Source: Candidatus Stoquefichus sp. SB1 (GTDB lineage: Bacteria; Bacillota_I; Bacilli_A; Erysipelotrichales; Coprobacillaceae). Taken from it: a DNA stretch of 64,000 nt. Both the position numbers and the translations under genes were made by a program. The stretch spans positions 806,001-870,000 of the forward strand of contig NZ_LN852696.1 of the NCBI RefSeq assembly GCF_001244545.1, given 5' to 3'. How positions within the stretch are numbered: the first letter of the stretch is position 1; each line of letters starts with the position of its first letter. Below are positions 63,297-64,000 of the stretch, in pieces. Below the pieces are notes generated by a model that saw only the letters and a list, made by a program, of their open reading frames with translations, ran no database searches and was not told where the DNA came from.

Positions 63297-63728
63297 ATGA
63301 CAGAATTACTCAATATGATTCATAGCATGAAAAAACTTTATGATCATCTATGTTTAGATGTCATGGAAAAATATCATATCACACGTAGTGAATTAGATAT
63401 TTTACTCTTTTTAAACAATAATCCTGAATTTGATAGTGCCAAGGATATTGTAGAAAAAAGAGGACTTGTGAAATCACATGCTTCAATGGGAATAGAGAAA
63501 TTGTTGAAAAATGGATATATTGAATCCATTCAAGATAAAAATGATAAACGTAAATATCATTTGTATCTTTTACCATTATCTCAGCCTCTTATTCATGATG
63601 GTTTACAAGTGCAAAAACATTTTAATGAGATACTATTTAAAAATTTTACTTTAGAAGAAAAAAAGATATATCAAAAAATGGTTCAACAGATGTATGACAA
63701 CATAAAACAAGAGGAGGTTCATTTATAA
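63297..63728 (+). CDS. MarR-family transcriptional regulator
   Basis: 143 residues. Winged helix: ITRSELDILLFLNNNPEFDSAKDIV, GLVKSHASMGIEKLLKNGYI, and DKNDKRKYHLYLL as the wing. The ribosome binding site is TTTGGAGGG. It diverges from the NifU-like/GGGtGRT operon and overlaps the start of the permease gene by one base (TAATG). It probably controls itself and the permease, possibly the Fe-S operon as well. Confidence 0.9.
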   Translation: MTELLNMIHSMKKLYDHLCLDVMEKYHITRSELDILLFLNNNPEFDSAKDIVEKRGLVKSHASMGIEKLLKNGYIESIQDKNDKRKYHLYLLPLSQPLIHDGLQVQKHFNEILFKNFTLEEKKIYQKMVQQMYDNIKQEEVHL

Positions 63729-64000
63729 TGTTTGCATGGTTTATTTATATTGTTGCTGGAATGGGAGCGGGAATTGGTACTGGGTTGGCAGGATTATCAG
63801 CAGCCGCTGTTATTTCACCAATGTTGATTACTTTTTTAGGTTTTGATCCTTATGAGGCAGTTGGTATTTCTTTAGCATCAGATGTTTTGGCTTCAGCTAT
63901 CTCAGCTTATACTTATGGTAAAAATAAGAACTTAGATGTTAAAAATGGTTTGGTCATGTTAGCAAGTGTCCTTGTTTTTACACTTATTGGAAGTTATATT
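63728..64000 (+). CDS. TauE/SafE (TSUP) family permease, N-terminal part (3' end outside window)
   Basis: 91 residues are visible (MFAWFIYIVAGMGAGIGTGLAGLSAAA...). Hydrophobic helices and the first TSUP repeat motif (LITFLGFDPYEAVGISLASDVLASAISA) indicate a sulfite/sulfonate or organic-anion exporter of the TauE/SafE class. It is translationally coupled to the MarR gene. The Fe-S-type neighbour operon makes a sulfur-compound substrate plausible. Confidence 0.85.
   Translation, partial: MFAWFIYIVAGMGAGIGTGLAGLSAAAVISPMLITFLGFDPYEAVGISLASDVLASAISAYTYGKNKNLDVKNGLVMLASVLVFTLIGSYI

Overview
The window comes from a low-GC, AT-rich Gram-positive bacterium. Genes carry strong purine-rich ribosome binding sites and intrinsic terminators, and the coding content is rich in sugar PTS, family 1 glycosidases, MATE and LysR/AraC/RpiR regulators. 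A GGGtGRT-family gene paired with a NifU-like gene suggests a gut Firmicute, most likely Erysipelotrichia (Coprobacillus / Thomasclavelia-like). The taxonomy is an inference from gene content only.

Layout. 1-25 kb is ordinary chromosome. It holds a two-component system with an ABC exporter, an AraC/GyrI regulator, DegV, two LysR regulators (one divergent from a split chromate transporter), an RpiR regulator with a 6-phospho-beta-glucosidase and a cytidylate kinase-like protein, a PAS-GGDEF-GAF diguanylate cyclase, an NTF2/PAS hybrid histidine kinase, MATE, HAD phosphatase, and an AraC-controlled hydrolase / ROK kinase / PAP2 operon.

25-40 kb is accessory and decayed. A PTS-EIIB/ROK fusion gene has a second, 3'-only copy about 6.5 kb downstream. 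Between the copies sit two paralogous winged-helix + membrane-protein cassettes, an IS200-type transposase remnant, a secreted C39-like protein, another exported protein and a lipoprotein. After the second copy come a dead GGDEF gene, a lipoprotein that fuses a solute-binding domain to a 5'-nucleotidase C-terminal domain, its adjacent hybrid sensor kinase, and a broken FtsX-type permease.

40-56.9 kb holds two beta-glycoside/amino-sugar loci. The first is controlled by a LicT/BglG antiterminator with RAT/terminator switches on both sides of its gene. It encodes PTS EIIBC, a GH1 phospho-glycosidase, ChbG-type deacetylase, EIIA, a MupG/DUF871 phospho-glycosidase, NagA and a Nif3-like protein. 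The second encodes PTS EIIC, GH1, an intracellular GH3 and a PRD regulator. Imported phosphorylated disaccharides would be cleaved and deacetylated in the cytoplasm.

56.9-61.35 kb is a small degenerate integrative island. It carries a RelE-like toxin with damaged antitoxins, a HEPN-motif protein, a dead KAP-like NTPase and a broken tyrosine recombinase. It is bounded by 25-bp near-identical repeats that match the 3' end of the GGGtGRT gene. 61.3-64 kb carries the NifU-like/GGGtGRT operon, diverging from a MarR regulator and a TauE/SafE permease that runs off the window. No rRNA, tRNA or CRISPR was seen.
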